Under the pieces are notes generated by a model that saw only the letters and a list, made by a program, of their open reading frames with translations, was not told the DNA's origin and did not search any database. DNA of 64,000 nucleotides from Pseudomonas sp. NKUCC02_KPG (GTDB taxonomy: Bacteria; Pseudomonadota; Gammaproteobacteria; Pseudomonadales; Pseudomonadaceae), in assembly GCF_019345465.1 (NCBI RefSeq), contig NZ_JAHKRC010000001.1, positions 372,001-436,000 on the forward strand. The letters are read 5' to 3'. Below are positions 34,412 to 43,725 of this stretch, piece by piece. Both the position numbers and the translations under genes were made by a program. Numbering within the stretch: position 1 is the stretch's first letter; the number at the start of each line of letters is the position of its first letter.

Positions 34412-36436
34412 TTAAGCCTGTTCCAACTTGGTTTCAACACGGGAAGCCGGGATTGCTTTTGCGGCTACCAGACGCTTGTGCTGCTCAGCCTCGATACGCT
34501 CGATGGTCTCAACCGGCACCATGTAGCCTTGGTCATCACGGGCAGCGTGGGCAACGAAGACCACGACAGTGCCGACCAGACCCACGATAGCCAACCACCA
34601 GATGTGCCAGATCATTGCGAAACCGAACACGGTCAGCAAAGCACCCATGTACACACCGGTTGCGGTGTTGTTAGGCATGTGGATCGGCGAGTACTTGGCC
34701 GGGGCCTTGTACGCAGTACCGTTTTCCTTGGCTTCGGTGAACGCGTCGATGGTGTCGACTCGTGGCACTACAGCGAAGTTGTAGAACGGAGGTGGCGACG
34801 AAGTCGACCATTCCAGGGTGTGGCCATTCCACGGATCGCCGTGCTCGCAGGCGTTCTCTGGCAGCTTGCGGTCACGCACGCTGACGTACAGCTGGATCAG
34901 CTGGCAGGCAATACCGATAGCAATCAGTGCTGCGCCGAACAGGGCAACGTACAGGTAAGGCACCCACTCAGGGTTGGTGCTGGCGTTCAGACGACGGGTC
35001 ATGCCCATGAAGCCCAGCGCGTAGAGCGGCATGAAGGCTACGAAGAAGCCGACGCACCAGAACCAGAACGCTGCCTTGCCCCACTTCTCGTTCAGTTTGA
35101 AGCCGAACGCTTTAGGGAAGTAGAAGCTGAAGCCTGCGATGTAACCGAATACCGCGCCGCCGATGATCACGTTATGGAAGTGAGCAATTACGAACAGGCT
35201 GTTGTGCAGTACGAAGTCAGCACCCGGGATGGCCAGCAGTACGCCGGTCATGCCGCCGATAGCGAAGGTCACCATAAAGCCCAGGGTCCACAGAACCTGG
35301 CTGGTGAAGCGCAGACGGCCCTGGTAGATGGTGAACAGCCAGTTGAATAGCTTGACCCCTGTCGGGATCGAAATCAGCATCGTCGCCAGACCGAAGAAGG
35401 CGTTGACGCTTGCACCCGAACCCATGGTGAAGAAGTGGTGCAGCCAAACCATGAAGCCCAGTACCGAGATCGCGCCGGAGGCGTAGACCATCGAGTGGTG
35501 ACCGAACAGACGCTTGCCGGTGAACGTGGAGATAACTTCGGAGAAGATACCGAACGCCGGCAGAATGAGGATGTATACCTCAGGGTGACCCCACGCCCAG
35601 AACAGGTTGACGTACATCATTGGATTGCCACCAAGTTCATTGGTGAAAATGTGGAAATCCATGTAGCGGTCAAGTGTCAGCAGCGCCAGGGTAGCGGTCA
35701 GGATCGGGAACGAAGCCACGATCAGAACGTTTGCCCAGGTGCAGGTCCAGGTGAAGATCGGCATGTCCATCAGCTTCATGCCAGGAGCACGCATTTTCAG
35801 CACGGTCGCCAGGAAGTTAACCCCGGTTAACGTCGTACCTAGCCCCGATAGCTGGAGTGCCCAGATGTAGTAGTCCATCCCCACGCCTGGGCTGTACTGC
35901 AAGCCCGACAGCGGCGGATAAGCAACCCAGCCGGTCTTGGCGAATTCGCCGACGCCCAGGGACAGGTTGATCAGTACAACGCCGGACACCAGCAGCCAGA
36001 AGCTCAGGGAGTTCAGGAACGGGTAGGCCACGTCACGGGCGCCGATCTGCAGCGGCACTGCAAGGTTCATCAGGCCGGTGAAGAATGGCATCGCCATGAA
36101 GATGATCATGATCACACCGTGAGCGGTGAAGATCTGGTCATAGTGTTCAGGTGGCAGGTAGCCAGGTGAACCCTCGGTGGCCATGGCCAGCTGGGTACGC
36201 ATCATGACGGCATCGGCAAAGCCGCGCAGCAGCATGATCATGGCAACGATGATGTACATCACGCCGATTTTCTTGTGGTCGACTGACGTTAGCCATTCGG
36301 TCCACAGGTAAGTCCACTTCTTGAAGTAGGTGATTCCCGCAAACAGCGCCAGACCACCGAGCGCGATCATGGCAATGGTGACCATGACAATCGGCTCGTG
36401 GAACGGGACCGCTTCCCAACTTAATTTACCAAACAT
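34412..36436 (-). CDS. cyoB: Cytochrome bo3 ubiquinol oxidase subunit I
   Basis: 674 residues, 15 membrane helices. Heme-copper ligands are visible: HGVIMI for low-spin heme, WGHPEVYIL for CuB and the cross-linked Tyr, HH in [22 protein letters not shown], and HFHNVIIGG near the second heme. This is the catalytic, proton-pumping subunit that reduces O2 with ubiquinol. 3 bp after cyoA. Confidence 0.97.
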   Translation of the reverse strand: MFGKLSWEAVPFHEPIVMVTIAMIALGGLALFAGITYFKKWTYLWTEWLTSVDHKKIGVMYIIVAMIMLLRGFADAVMMRTQLAMATEGSPGYLPPEHYDQIFTAHGVIMIIFMAMPFFTGLMNLAVPLQIGARDVAYPFLNSLSFWLLVSGVVLINLSLGVGEFAKTGWVAYPPLSGLQYSPGVGMDYYIWALQLSGLGTTLTGVNFLATVLKMRAPGMKLMDMPIFTWTCTWANVLIVASFPILTATLALLTLDRYMDFHIFTNELGGNPMMYVNLFWAWGHPEVYILILPAFGIFSEVISTFTGKRLFGHHSMVYASGAISVLGFMVWLHHFFTMGSGASVNAFFGLATMLISIPTGVKLFNWLFTIYQGRLRFTSQVLWTLGFMVTFAIGGMTGVLLAIPGADFVLHNSLFVIAHFHNVIIGGAVFGYIAGFSFYFPKAFGFKLNEKWGKAAFWFWCVGFFVAFMPLYALGFMGMTRRLNASTNPEWVPYLYVALFGAALIAIGIACQLIQLYVSVRDRKLPENACEHGDPWNGHTLEWSTSSPPPFYNFAVVPRVDTIDAFTEAKENGTAYKAPAKYSPIHMPNNTATGVYMGALLTVFGFAMIWHIWWLAIVGLVGTVVVFVAHAARDDQGYMVPVETIERIEAEQHKRLVAAKAIPASRVETKLEQA

Positions 36437-36439
36437 CGT

Positions 36440-37378
36440 TTACTCCTCTGCCCCGGCAGCTGAATGCGAACTTGTGTCCACGCCATCGATCACGGCTACT
36501 TCTTTCTTCTCGTGCTTGACCGGCTTGCCTGGCGTCATACCTTCGTACTTGTCGACGATTTTCTGAAACAGGTTCGGTGTGTACGAGGAGAACAGCTCAA
36601 CCGGGTTGTTCTGGCTTGGTTTGCTCAAGGTTTCGTATTCAGCTTGGTCAAGCTGTTTAGGTGATGCTTTGACTTCACTGACCCAGGCATCAAAGTCAGC
36701 CTGAGTAGTCGCGATCGCTTTGAATTTCATGCCGGTGAAACCAGCGCCGCTGTAGTTGGCAGAGATGCCTTCCATTTCAGCGTTGCGGTTGGCAATCAGA
36801 TGCAACTTGGTCGTCATACCGGCCATGGCGTAGATCTGACCGCCCAGGCCCGGAATGAAGAACGAGTTCATGACCGTGTCAGAGGTGATACGGAAATTGA
36901 CCGGGGTATTGGCCGGGAACACGATCTTGTTGACGGTGGCGATACCCTGTTCCGGGTAGATGAACATCCACTTCCAGTCCATTGCCACCACTTCGATGGT
37001 AATCGGCTTGACGTCAGATTCGAGCGGACGATACGGGTCCAGCGCGTGGGTCGATTTGTAGGTGATCACGCCCAGGGCGATGATGATCAAAATCGGCACG
37101 GTCCAGATCACAACTTCGATCTTGGTGGAGTGCGACCACTTCGGTGTGTAGGTAGCGCTGGTGTTCGACGCACGGTATTTCCATGCAAAAACCAGGGTCA
37201 TAATGATGACCGGCACTACGACCAGAAGCATCAGCAATGTTGCAGTGATGATCAGATTACGTTCTTCGACCCCGACCTGCCCCACCGGATCCAGTAGTGT
37301 CCATTTGCAACCTCCCAGCAGCAACATGCCGAAAAGTGGCAAAAAGCCAAGGAGTCTGGGGTACCTTTTTTTAGTCAT
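36440..37378 (-). CDS. cyoA: Cytochrome bo3 ubiquinol oxidase subunit II
   Basis: 312 residues from the ATG at 37378 (AGAGG upstream). The lipobox is GMLLLGGC, followed by two membrane helices and a cupredoxin-like domain lacking the CuA cysteines, as expected of a quinol oxidase ([32 protein letters not shown]). First gene of the operon. An 800 bp gene-free region lies upstream. Confidence 0.95.
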   Translation of the reverse strand: MTKKRYPRLLGFLPLFGMLLLGGCKWTLLDPVGQVGVEERNLIITATLLMLLVVVPVIIMTLVFAWKYRASNTSATYTPKWSHSTKIEVVIWTVPILIIIALGVITYKSTHALDPYRPLESDVKPITIEVVAMDWKWMFIYPEQGIATVNKIVFPANTPVNFRITSDTVMNSFFIPGLGGQIYAMAGMTTKLHLIANRNAEMEGISANYSGAGFTGMKFKAIATTQADFDAWVSEVKASPKQLDQAEYETLSKPSQNNPVELFSSYTPNLFQKIVDKYEGMTPGKPVKHEKKEVAVIDGVDTSSHSAAGAEE

Positions 37379-38122
37379 CTCACGACCTCTAAAACAGCTT
37401 GCACAATGCAGTTGGTTTTTTTCGCCAACACTTCGCCCTGCCAAGGGTTGGCTCTTTTCCGGAATTGAATAAAAGCCTGCTCTATCACCATCAGGCGAAC
37501 GGGCAAATTCCGGGTTAGCAGTGATTTCTTATTCGATACGTGGTCAATGGCCTTGTCGACCAATTCCATTTGGTGCGGAACTTAGAAGGGTTGCCAGTAC
37601 CTGGGAGTCGCATGGGACGCCTGTATTGAACAACCCAGTCGGCCTTCAACTTCCCGCTTTGGCTCAGGGATGAGCAGGCTGGACGTTCAGTGCGGGCGAT
37701 TGTAGTTAGGTAGCTCTCTATAAACCATGTCTCATCCGGAAATAATTCATCTCGGCACCGGTAACAATCCCTACCTATTATTACGCCCCGCGCTTTGACA
37801 CCCCCCTTACTCGTGGCTGTAGCACGCCATTACCCCTAGATTTCAACGCCCCTTTTTAGCGCACGACAACCACCCCCCTACCCCTCCTGAACGCCCAAAT
37901 AAAAAGGGCTACAGCCGATTTGCGTTGAGTCTCGCCACGTACTTTTCAACCCCGTCATCAGCGTCAAAACGCCTCAGAGCCGTTACACGAAGTCATACGT
38001 TTAAAAGACCGTCTGTCAGACGAAGACACGCCCTGCGACAAACTCTCCGTGACAATATGTCGCAGTACTGCGCACCCATTTTCGCCCCCCGGATAACACC
38101 CTCTTTACATTTGTGCGCGGAC
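37379..38122. other. Gene-free region upstream of the cyo operon
   Basis: About 740 bp without a convincing coding frame. It must hold the cyoA promoter and leader. Visible items are a perfect CGTCTG-T-CAGACG palindrome near 38012 and long C-rich tracts near 37870 (+ strand), i.e. G-rich on the cyo strand. No FNR/ANR-type TTGAT-N4-ATCAA site was found. Sequence near 37715-37725 (TATAAACC region) may hold a -10 box but is not decisive. Confidence 0.5.
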
Positions 38123-38161
38123 AAAAAAACGCCCCGCACATCCAGAGGAAGAACGAGGCGC
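38123..38161 (-). terminator. Terminator of dsbB
   Basis: CGCCCCG (38130-38136) pairs with CGAGGCG (38154-38160), with one G-T pair, across a 17-base loop. An A7 run to the left gives a U tract on the minus strand, right after the dsbB stop. Confidence 0.75.
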
Positions 38162-38185
38162 CTCATGCCAAATTTAACGCTTTGC

Positions 38186-38695
38186 TTAGCTGGCTTTTTG
38201 ACGGTTGCGGTAAATGCCCAGAGGCACCAGCACGGCAGTCATCACAAAGGCCACAAGTGCCCACTGCGCCAGCGACAGGCCGAGCACTGGGGGGTAAGGG
38301 GTTGAGCAAAAGCCGTCCACCTGAAACCCCAGCGGGAAGATCGCCGCCAGCGGCAAGCCATCGACAATCGGCTGCAGCGCGTCAAGACCGCAGCTGACTG
38401 CCGGGTTGGCCAGGATGTAGACGTGACGTCCGGCAGCGGCGATTCCACCAATGGCGCTCAACACCACCAGCACTTCCAGCACCGTAAGGCTGCGCCGGGT
38501 AGGCATCGCGGCGCCGATAAAGGCAAAGATCGCGATCAGCAGCAGGGCATAGCGCTGCAGGATACACAGCGGGCAAGGCGCCTCGCCGAGCACGATCTGC
38601 ATATAGAGGGCGCCGCCGATCAGCGCCAGGCAAATCAGCCCGAGCAGAACCAGGAAGCGCTTCTCCCGGCCCAGTTGCAACATGTCATTCGTCAT
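38186..38695 (-). CDS. dsbB: Disulfide bond formation protein DsbB
   Basis: 169 residues, four membrane helices. First periplasmic Cys pair is C41-P-L-C44 (EAPCPLCILQRYA). The second pair is in VSCGLDAL and DGFCSTPYPP. It reoxidises DsbA and passes electrons to ubiquinone. Its quinone pool is shared with the neighbouring cyo oxidase. An alternative start four codons later is possible. Confidence 0.95.
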   Translation of the reverse strand: MTNDMLQLGREKRFLVLLGLICLALIGGALYMQIVLGEAPCPLCILQRYALLLIAIFAFIGAAMPTRRSLTVLEVLVVLSAIGGIAAAGRHVYILANPAVSCGLDALQPIVDGLPLAAIFPLGFQVDGFCSTPYPPVLGLSLAQWALVAFVMTAVLVPLGIYRNRQKAS

Positions 38696-38812
38696 CCCGC
38701 GTCCCTTAGCCTGATTGTGTGTAAGCCGCGCAGTTTACACCCAGACCTGATGCCTGGATGTATCTGAACGTTACCGGAAAGGTCGCGCAAGGGGATTAAT
38801 GGGGGATTAAGG

Positions 38813-39985
38813 TTACTTCAGCTCTGCCGCCGGGCCGAAGAACTCGTAGCGGCTTTGCTTCTCAGGCACACCCAGTGCTTTGAGGTGACGCTTGACCGCC
38901 CCCATGAAGCCTTTGGGCCCCAGGAAATATGCATCCAGGTCGCGCTCTTGCGGTAACCATTGCGCCAGCACTTCCTCAGTCAAAAGCCCTACATGATTTG
39001 CAGAATCCCCCTGCTCGTCGTAGCAGTAAAAACGCTTCAATTGAGGGTGCTGATCGGCCAGTTCATCTACCCAGGTGCGGAAGGCGTGCACATCGGCATT
39101 GCGGGCACAGTGGATAAAGTGAATCGGACGCTGAGTCGCCAACGCAGCCTCAAGCATCGTCAGGGTCGGCGTAATACCCACGCCACCGCTGATCAGCACC
39201 AGCGGTTTTTCGCTGTCGGTCAGGGTGAAGTCGCCCGCAGGCGGGAACAGTTCCAGGGTGTCGCCTACGTTCATCCGGTCATGCAGGAAGCTGGAGACGA
39301 CCCCGCCGCTCTCGCGCTTGACGCTGATGCGGTAGCGACCGACCTGGGCCAGCGCAGAAAGTGAGTAATTGCGGCGCACTTCCTGACCATCAATCATCAG
39401 CTTGAGGCCGATGTACTGACCCGGAGCAAATTCAAGGATTGGCTGCTGATCGACCGGACGGAAGTAAAACGAGGTGATCTCAGCGCTTTCCTGGATCTTG
39501 GCCGCCAGCTTGAACGCTCGCCCGCCGCGCCAGCCGCCGGGGGCAGCCGCTTTTTCGTCGTAAATGGCGGCTTCGGCACCGATCAGGATATCGGCCAGCT
39601 GGTTATAGGCCGCGCCCCAGGCACTCAATACTTGAGGGGTCGCGATATCGCTGCCCAGAACTTCCTCAATCGCCCGCAGCAAGCAACTGCCGACAATCGG
39701 GTAATGCTCAGGAAGGATTTGCAGCGCAACATGCTTGTTGATGATCTTGGCCACCAGATCGCCCAACTGGTCGAGCTGGTCGATGTGCCGTGCATACATC
39801 AATACGCCGTTGGCCAATGCACGGGGCTGGTCGCCACTGGCCTGGTTGGCCTGGTTGAACAGCGAGCGCACCTGCGGGTACTCCGACAGCATCATGCGAT
39901 AGAAATGAGTGATCAGCCCCTCACCGCCGCTTTCCAGCAATGGCACGGTGGATTTAACGATGGCACGATCCTGAGCAGTAAGCAT
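38813..39985 (-). CDS. hmp: Flavohaemoglobin, nitric oxide dioxygenase
   Basis: 390 residues from the ATG at 39985 (AGGAG upstream; an earlier ATG overlaps that site). The globin domain (1-140) has Phe/His heme contacts, with the proximal His in the KHVALQILPEHYPIVG stretch. The FAD domain has RNYSLSA and the NAD domain GGVGITPTLTML. It converts NO to nitrate with O2 and NADH. Divergent from norR with NorR-type sites and a sigma-54-like promoter between them. Confidence 0.95.
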   Translation of the reverse strand: MLTAQDRAIVKSTVPLLESGGEGLITHFYRMMLSEYPQVRSLFNQANQASGDQPRALANGVLMYARHIDQLDQLGDLVAKIINKHVALQILPEHYPIVGSCLLRAIEEVLGSDIATPQVLSAWGAAYNQLADILIGAEAAIYDEKAAAPGGWRGGRAFKLAAKIQESAEITSFYFRPVDQQPILEFAPGQYIGLKLMIDGQEVRRNYSLSALAQVGRYRISVKRESGGVVSSFLHDRMNVGDTLELFPPAGDFTLTDSEKPLVLISGGVGITPTLTMLEAALATQRPIHFIHCARNADVHAFRTWVDELADQHPQLKRFYCYDEQGDSANHVGLLTEEVLAQWLPQERDLDAYFLGPKGFMGAVKRHLKALGVPEKQSRYEFFGPAAELK

Positions 39986-40029
39986 AAGGTAACTCCTGGG
40001 CACGTAGGCTTTAGCAATTACCCTTTACC

Positions 40030-40047
40030 TATCAGCTTTCGTGCCAA
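40030..40047 (-). promoter_or_regulatory. Sigma-54-like promoter of hmp
   Basis: The minus strand reads TTGGCACGAAAGCTGATA, i.e. TGGCACG-N4-CTGAT against the consensus TGGCACG-N4-TTGCA. The -24 half is perfect and the -12 half has only the central TG. It lies about 45-60 bases before the hmp ATG. This fits control by the neighbouring sigma-54 activator. Confidence 0.6.
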
Positions 40048-40087
40048 CATTTAAACCGTTTAAAATCAATGAGTTAAAACACATATA

Positions 40088-40143
40088 GTCATTTTGACTC
40101 AATCTGATTTATAGTCATAACGACTATACGAGGTCAAAATGAC
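40088..40143. promoter_or_regulatory. Three NorR binding sites (GT-N7-AC)
   Basis: GTCATTTTGAC (40088-40098), GTCATAACGAC (40114-40124) and GTCAAAATGAC (40133-40143) all match the NorR core GT-N7-AC. They lie about 45-100 bp upstream of the -24/-12 promoter of hmp. The third spans the norR start codon, so it may also limit norR expression. Confidence 0.75.
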
Positions 40144-41683
40144 TGCAAAACTGCTACTCACCACCTTGCTACCGCTTGTGGCCGACTTGTCCCGCGATCT
40201 GCCCGAAAGCGAACGCTATAGACGCCTGCTGCAAGCCTTGCGCGCCCTGCTCCCCTGCGATGCGGCGGCACTGCTGCGCCTGGACGGTGAATGGCTGGTG
40301 CCGCTGGCGGTCGACGGCTTGAGCCTGGACACCCTGGGGCGGCGCTTTAAAGTGAGCGAGCACCCGCGCTTTGAAGCACTGCTCGCCAGCCCTGGCCCGA
40401 CACGCTTCCCCAGTAATTGCGAACTGCCAGATCCCTATGACGGGCTGGTAGACGGGTTGGCGGAGCACCTGGAGGTTCACGACTGCATGGGCTGCCCGCT
40501 GTTCGTGGACGAGCGTCCCTGGGGACTGCTGACGCTTGATGCCCTGGACCCAAAACGCTTTGAGCCGATCGAGCTGGACGACCTGCAGGCCTTTGCCAGT
40601 CTGGCCGCAGCCACGGTCAACGTGGCTCAACGCATCGAGCGCCTGGCATTGCGGGTGGAAGATGAACAACAGAAAGCCGAACTCTATCGACAGGCCAACG
40701 GTTCACCCAATAAAGAACTGATCGGCCAGAGCAAGATTCACAAACGCCTGCTTGAAGAAATCGCCCTGGTGGGCGGCAGTGACCTGACGGTGCTGATCAC
40801 CGGCGAAACCGGTGTCGGCAAGGAACTGGTGGCACAGGCCATTCACGCCGCCTCGCCACGGGCGGATAAACCGCTGATCAGCCTGAACTGCGCCGCCCTG
40901 CCCGACACCCTGGTTGAAAGCGAACTGTTCGGTCATGTGCGCGGCGCCTTCACCGGGGCAACCAATGACCGGCGCGGAAAATTCGAACTGGCCAACGGTG
41001 GCACCCTGTTTCTGGATGAAGTGGGCGAGCTGTCACTGACCGTACAGGCCAAGTTGCTGCGGGTGCTGCAAAGCGGGCAGTTGCAGCGCCTGGGCTCGGA
41101 TCAGGAGCACCAGGTCGACGTGAGGCTGATCGCGGCAACCAACCGCGACCTGGCCGAAGAAGTGCGCAGCGGGCGCCTGCGGGCGGACTTTTATCACCGC
41201 CTGAGTGTTTACCCGATCAGGGTGCCGGCATTGCGTGAGCGCGGGCGGGATGTGCTGTTGTTGAGCGGTTTTTTCCTGGAACAAAACCGTTCGCGCATGG
41301 GCCTTGGCAGCCTGCGCCTGAGCCCGGACGCGCAAGCTGCACTGGTGCAGTATTCCTGGCCTGGCAATGTGCGCGAGCTGGAGCACTTGATTGGCCGCAG
41401 CGCCCTTAAAGCCCTGGGCAGTTGCAGCACGCGACCACGCATTCTGACCCTGACCGCCGCCGACCTGGACTTGCCAACCACCCCGCCAAGCGCTGCGGTG
41501 ATTGAGCCTCAGGGCGCACTGCAGACCATTGGCGACTTGCGCCTGGCGACAGAGAACTACCAGCGCCAGCTGATCAGCGCCTGCCTTGAACGCCATCAAC
41601 ACAACTGGGCCAGTGCTGCGCGGGAATTGGGCCTGGACCGGGCGAATCTGGGGCGCATGGCCAAACGACTGGGCCTCAAGTAA
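40139..41683 (+). CDS. norR: NO-responsive sigma-54 activator NorR (FhpR-like)
   Basis: 514 residues. The N-terminal GAF domain (~20-170) senses NO through non-heme iron and includes HDCMGCPLF. The AAA+ domain has Walker A GETGVGKE, the sigma-54 loop GAFTGA and Walker [13 protein letters not shown]. The C-terminal Fis-type HTH is [29 protein letters not shown]. Divergent from hmp, matching the P. aeruginosa fhpR/fhp arrangement. GAGG precedes the ATG but lies within the third NorR site. Confidence 0.93.
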   Translation: MTAKLLLTTLLPLVADLSRDLPESERYRRLLQALRALLPCDAAALLRLDGEWLVPLAVDGLSLDTLGRRFKVSEHPRFEALLASPGPTRFPSNCELPDPYDGLVDGLAEHLEVHDCMGCPLFVDERPWGLLTLDALDPKRFEPIELDDLQAFASLAAATVNVAQRIERLALRVEDEQQKAELYRQANGSPNKELIGQSKIHKRLLEEIALVGGSDLTVLITGETGVGKELVAQAIHAASPRADKPLISLNCAALPDTLVESELFGHVRGAFTGATNDRRGKFELANGGTLFLDEVGELSLTVQAKLLRVLQSGQLQRLGSDQEHQVDVRLIAATNRDLAEEVRSGRLRADFYHRLSVYPIRVPALRERGRDVLLLSGFFLEQNRSRMGLGSLRLSPDAQAALVQYSWPGNVRELEHLIGRSALKALGSCSTRPRILTLTAADLDLPTTPPSAAVIEPQGALQTIGDLRLATENYQRQLISACLERHQHNWASAARELGLDRANLGRMAKRLGLK

Positions 41684-41692
41684 AGCGCTTAA

Positions 41693-41798
41693 CCTGTAGT
41701 CGCTGACGAGGCACGAGGCTGCGATGGGCTGCGCAGCGGCCCTAAGCGGTGGTCCTGCGGCCCACATCGCAGCCTCGTACCTCGTCAGCGGCTACAGG
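41693..41798. repeat. 106 bp palindromic intergenic repeat
   Basis: The left arm (from CCTGTAGTCGCTGACGAGG) and right arm (ending CTCGTCAGCGGCTACAGG) pair over about 36 bp with few mismatches around a GC-rich loop. It would fold into a long hairpin between norR and cheV and may terminate norR. It differs from the REP family. Confidence 0.8.
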
Positions 41799-41850
41799 AA
41801 ACTGCGTTAAGGTCGATAACCCTGTATCGCTCCCACCACAGAAGGTTTTT

Positions 41851-42750
41851 ATGTCATCGAACAATGCCCGCGCAGACTCACTTTCCCTTCTGCTCTTCAC
41901 TCTGCGCAGCGGCAAGTTGTTGGCGATCAACCTGCTCAAGGTCAGTGAAATCATTCCCTGCCCGCCGCTGACCAAAATGCCCGAGTCGCACCCCAACGTG
42001 AAAGGCATTGCGGTGTTGCGTGGCACGGCGTTGTCGGTGATTGATCTAAGCCGGGCCATCGGCGAGCAACCGCTGCTCGACCCGGATGGCGGCTGCCTGA
42101 TCGTGACCGATGTCAGCCGCTCCAAGCAGGGCCTGCATGTTCAAGCCGTGAGCAAAATCGTGCATTGCCTGAGCACGGACATTCGCCCGCCGCCCTATGG
42201 CTCCGGCAAACGCTCGTACATCACCGGTGTCACCCAGGTCGACGGTGTGCTGGTGCAGGTGCTGGATATCGAAAAGGTGATCCACGGCATCGCTCCGGCA
42301 AAAGTCGAAGGCGCCGACCAGGACCTCAGCAAGGAAGACTCCAGACTGCTGGCCAACGCCCGGATCCTGGTCGTCGATGACAGTCAGGTGGCCTTGCAAC
42401 AATCGGTCATTACCCTGCGCAATCTTGGCCTGCATTGCCACACGGCGCGCAGCGCCAAGGAAGCCATCGAACGCCTGCTGGAACTGCAAGGCACACCAGA
42501 CCAGATCAATGTGCTGGTGTCCGATATCGAGATGTCGGAAATGGACGGTTATGCCTTTACCCGCACCGTGCGCGACACCCCGGACTTTGCACACCTTTAT
42601 GTGCTGCTGCACACCTCGCTCAACAGCTCGATGAACAGCGAAAAAGCCCGTCTGGCCGGGGCCAATGCGGTGCTGACCAAGTTCTCGTCACCCGAGTTGA
42701 CACAGTGCCTGATCCTGGCGGCGCGCACCGTTGCCGAGCAAGGTTACTGA
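41851..42750 (+). CDS. CheV-like chemotaxis coupling protein
   Basis: 299 residues. CheW domain (~10-155; LLLFTLRSGKLLAINLLKVSEII...MPESHPNVKGIAVLRGTALSVIDLSRAIG), then a receiver domain (~170-298) with DD near 178, phospho-acceptor Asp225 (VSDIEMSEMDG) and Lys in VLTKFSS. It couples chemoreceptors to CheA and may buffer phosphate. Start chosen for the ATG with AGAAGG upstream. Stands alone, as cheV genes often do in Pseudomonas. Confidence 0.9.
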   Translation: MSSNNARADSLSLLLFTLRSGKLLAINLLKVSEIIPCPPLTKMPESHPNVKGIAVLRGTALSVIDLSRAIGEQPLLDPDGGCLIVTDVSRSKQGLHVQAVSKIVHCLSTDIRPPPYGSGKRSYITGVTQVDGVLVQVLDIEKVIHGIAPAKVEGADQDLSKEDSRLLANARILVVDDSQVALQQSVITLRNLGLHCHTARSAKEAIERLLELQGTPDQINVLVSDIEMSEMDGYAFTRTVRDTPDFAHLYVLLHTSLNSSMNSEKARLAGANAVLTKFSSPELTQCLILAARTVAEQGY

Positions 42751-42755
42751 GGGAC

Positions 42756-43229
42756 ATGAGCGATTACTGCCTGCTGTTGCGCAAAGACCTGACTCGCCCG
42801 CTGGCAGCTGCGCACTGGCCTGAAGATGTCACCCTGGTTTCGCTGAGCGATGACCTGTTGCAACCGGCGCATGCCTTGCTTAGCCAGGGCTACAGCGACG
42901 GCAGTGGCCATGTTGATTCGTTCGGGGAGTGGAGCCACAGCCTGCTGCACGACGCCGAATTCGACCCGCAGCTGTGCTTGATCGCACTGCGTTCAGGCGT
43001 TGTGGTGGGGGTTGCGCAAGGCTGGACCAGCGCTTATCTGAAGGATTTGGTGGTGCATGCCCGGCATCAAGGGCAAGGCATTGGCCAGGCGCTGCTGGCG
43101 AAGGTGTTTGCGGTGTACGCACAGCGCGGTGAGCCCTGGGTTGACCTGAAGGTCATGGAGGGCAACACCAGGGCCCGCCGTTTGTACGAACGGGCCGGGA
43201 TGATTCAGGTACAGCGCATCGAGCTATAA
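42756..43229 (+). CDS. GNAT-family N-acetyltransferase
   Basis: 157 residues from the ATG at 42756, 5 bp after the cheV stop, with GAGGGA overlapping that stop. The C-terminal half has the acetyl-CoA motif A pattern (LKDLVVHARHQGQGIGQALLAKVF, Q-x2-G-x-G/A) and motif B (EGNTRARRLYERAGM). The substrate cannot be predicted. Probably translated from the cheV transcript. Confidence 0.88.
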   Translation: MSDYCLLLRKDLTRPLAAAHWPEDVTLVSLSDDLLQPAHALLSQGYSDGSGHVDSFGEWSHSLLHDAEFDPQLCLIALRSGVVVGVAQGWTSAYLKDLVVHARHQGQGIGQALLAKVFAVYAQRGEPWVDLKVMEGNTRARRLYERAGMIQVQRIEL

Positions 43230-43230
43230 A

Positions 43231-43476
43231 TCAGCGCTTGCCCATGGTTTTACGTGTGCCGTGTGGCGGTGCGCCCGGGGTTGTGTCGTGGCCGCCGAGG
43301 CCGCTTTTCTGGTAGTACGCCTTGCCCTGGGACTTGGCCTTGGCAAACTCGGAAGGCTTGAACGGGAAAGTGAACGCCGGGATGACCGGTTTTTTCGGGG
43401 TCTCCACAGTGGTTTCATTCTCAACCAGTTCAGCGTCCAAGGCATCAGGAGCCGTCGATTGTGTAGGAGTAGTCAT
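43231..43476 (-). CDS. Small conserved protein of unknown function
   Basis: 81 residues from the ATG at 43476 (GGAG upstream). The acidic, Thr/Pro-rich N-terminal half is followed by FTFPFKPSEFAKAKSQGKAYYQKSGLGGHDTTPGAPPHGTRKTMGKR, a basic tail that looks conserved and may bind nucleic acid (inference). Convergent with the GNAT gene, one base between their stops. Confidence 0.7.
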   Translation of the reverse strand: MTTPTQSTAPDALDAELVENETTVETPKKPVIPAFTFPFKPSEFAKAKSQGKAYYQKSGLGGHDTTPGAPPHGTRKTMGKR

Positions 43477-43621
43477 GAAAGCTCCGAAATGCGGTAAAAA
43501 GTCAGGCCAAGTGGCGCAATGCCGCGCAGTATACCTGCGCGCCCCCTGTGCGTTGCACTCACTGGTCGTAAAAATCATCAATCTGCTCTCACCAAAATGA
43601 CCTGCAGGGTGTTTTACCCAG

Positions 43622-43649
43622 GGCTAACTGTCAGCACTGTCAGTTAGCC
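43622..43649. other. Perfect inverted repeat upstream of the RND operon
   Basis: GGCTAACTG and CAGTTAGCC, 10 bp apart, lie about 80 bp before the adaptor start. There is no T tract, so it is more likely a regulator site than a terminator. The two-component regulator of this operon is a candidate. Confidence 0.4.
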
Positions 43650-43725
43650 GTCACCGTGCTGACCGGGTCGACGCGCTATAACTGAATGATCAGCCCCCAC
43701 TCCACGCACATGGCGTCTATCCGGC

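Noticed and set aside
43622..43649. Terminator before the RND operon
   Set aside because: A good stem but no T tract in either direction, and the nearest gene on the left is convergent and far away.
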